Assembly: GCA_003452695.1 (NCBI GenBank)
Contig: DMNP01000325.1
Coordinates: 1 to 14,248, forward strand
Reading direction: 5' to 3'
Length of the DNA: 14,248 nt
Source: Eggerthellaceae bacterium
Lineage (GTDB): Bacteria; Actinomycetota; Coriobacteriia; Coriobacteriales; Eggerthellaceae
The notes below the pieces were generated by a model that did no database searches, was not told the origin of the DNA, and worked only from the letters and a program-made list of their open reading frames with translations. Positions 14,057 to 14,248 of the stretch are shown here, piece after piece. Position 1 is the first letter of the stretch. Every line of letters starts with the position of its first letter. The translations under genes and the position numbers were made by a program.

Positions 14057-14064
14057 GTATAACA
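14056..14064 (-). promoter_or_regulatory. Extended -10 promoter candidate for the FHA gene
   Basis: On the minus strand, TGTTATACT (14064 to 14056) is an extended -10 box, TGN-TATACT. A matching -35 is not evident. A start about 7 nt downstream would put the transcript start inside the right arm of the inverted repeat and give a 5' leader of about 130 nt. Confidence 0.4.
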
Positions 14065-14103
14065 GGCAGGTTTGCGAGGCGATGCGTCGCACTGCGGTCC
14101 CTT

Positions 14104-14248
14104 TGCCCCCGATTTGCGCCGCGCCCCCTGCGGGAATCCGCCCTCTGCCCTTGATTCCTCCTGCCGCACCCCCTGCGTGAATCCGCCCTCTGCCCCCGAT
14201 TTCCGCCACGCCCCGGAGAGCGCCTCGCCCTCTGCCCCCGATTCCTGC
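14104..14248. repeat. Tandem repeat with 42-45 bp period, running off the window
   Basis: TGCCCCCGATT or TGCCCTTGATT recurs at 14104, 14146, 14191 and 14233, spaced 42, 45 and 42 bp. The first two units share CCCCCTGCG followed by GAATCCGCCCTC. All spacings are multiples of three. One minus-strand frame (Gly/Arg/Ala-rich) stays open from the window edge to 13802, but it runs through the inverted repeat and into the FHA gene, so I do not call it coding. Confidence 0.6.

Overview
The window is GC-rich and looks like part of a chromosome of a gut-type actinobacterium, most likely class Coriobacteriia (Eggerthellales-like). I infer this from base composition and gene content: a secreted subtilase with Ig-like/FN3-like wall modules, a BspA/DUF285-type surface protein, a DUF6273 lipoprotein, a Ser/Thr kinase with WG repeats and an FHA protein. 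No rRNA, tRNA, CRISPR array or transposase gene is visible, so the taxonomic call is inference.

Layout from left to right. Bases 1-135 are the 3' end of a gene whose product ends in a bacterial SH3 domain, followed by a terminator and a cluster of small inverted repeats. A long imperfect hairpin at 609-710 lies ahead of a two-gene plus-strand unit: a secreted S8 subtilase (821-2857) and, 23 nt later, a large BspA-like leucine-rich surface protein (2881-6099). Beyond it are tandem ~103-bp repeats (6197-6468). A minus-strand TM1586-type nitroreductase (6752-7507) follows. Bases 7508-8919 hold no convincing gene but are dense in palindromes and repeats, including two copies of a 76-77 bp terminal-inverted-repeat element, each flanked by its own 10-bp direct repeat. 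A DUF6273 lipoprotein (8920-9894, plus) converges on a Ser/Thr kinase with a membrane segment and an extracellular WG-repeat domain (9903-12398, minus). A 517-bp repeat-filled gap separates this kinase from an upstream FHA-domain protein (12916-13917, minus). Its promoter region carries a 29-bp-arm inverted repeat and an extended -10 box. The right edge is a 42-45 bp tandem repeat.

How the genes may work together. The subtilase and BspA-like protein are probably co-transcribed exported surface proteins. The FHA protein and the kinase are a natural phospho-threonine reader/writer pair in the same orientation, although repeats now separate them. The kinase's WG-repeat domain and the neighbouring DUF6273 lipoprotein would both sit outside the membrane. 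The least explained content is the repeats: a MITE-like element, a second intergenic repeat family (B) into which one MITE copy appears to have inserted, a recurring TTGTTG-N2-CAACAA palindrome, and the 103-bp array.
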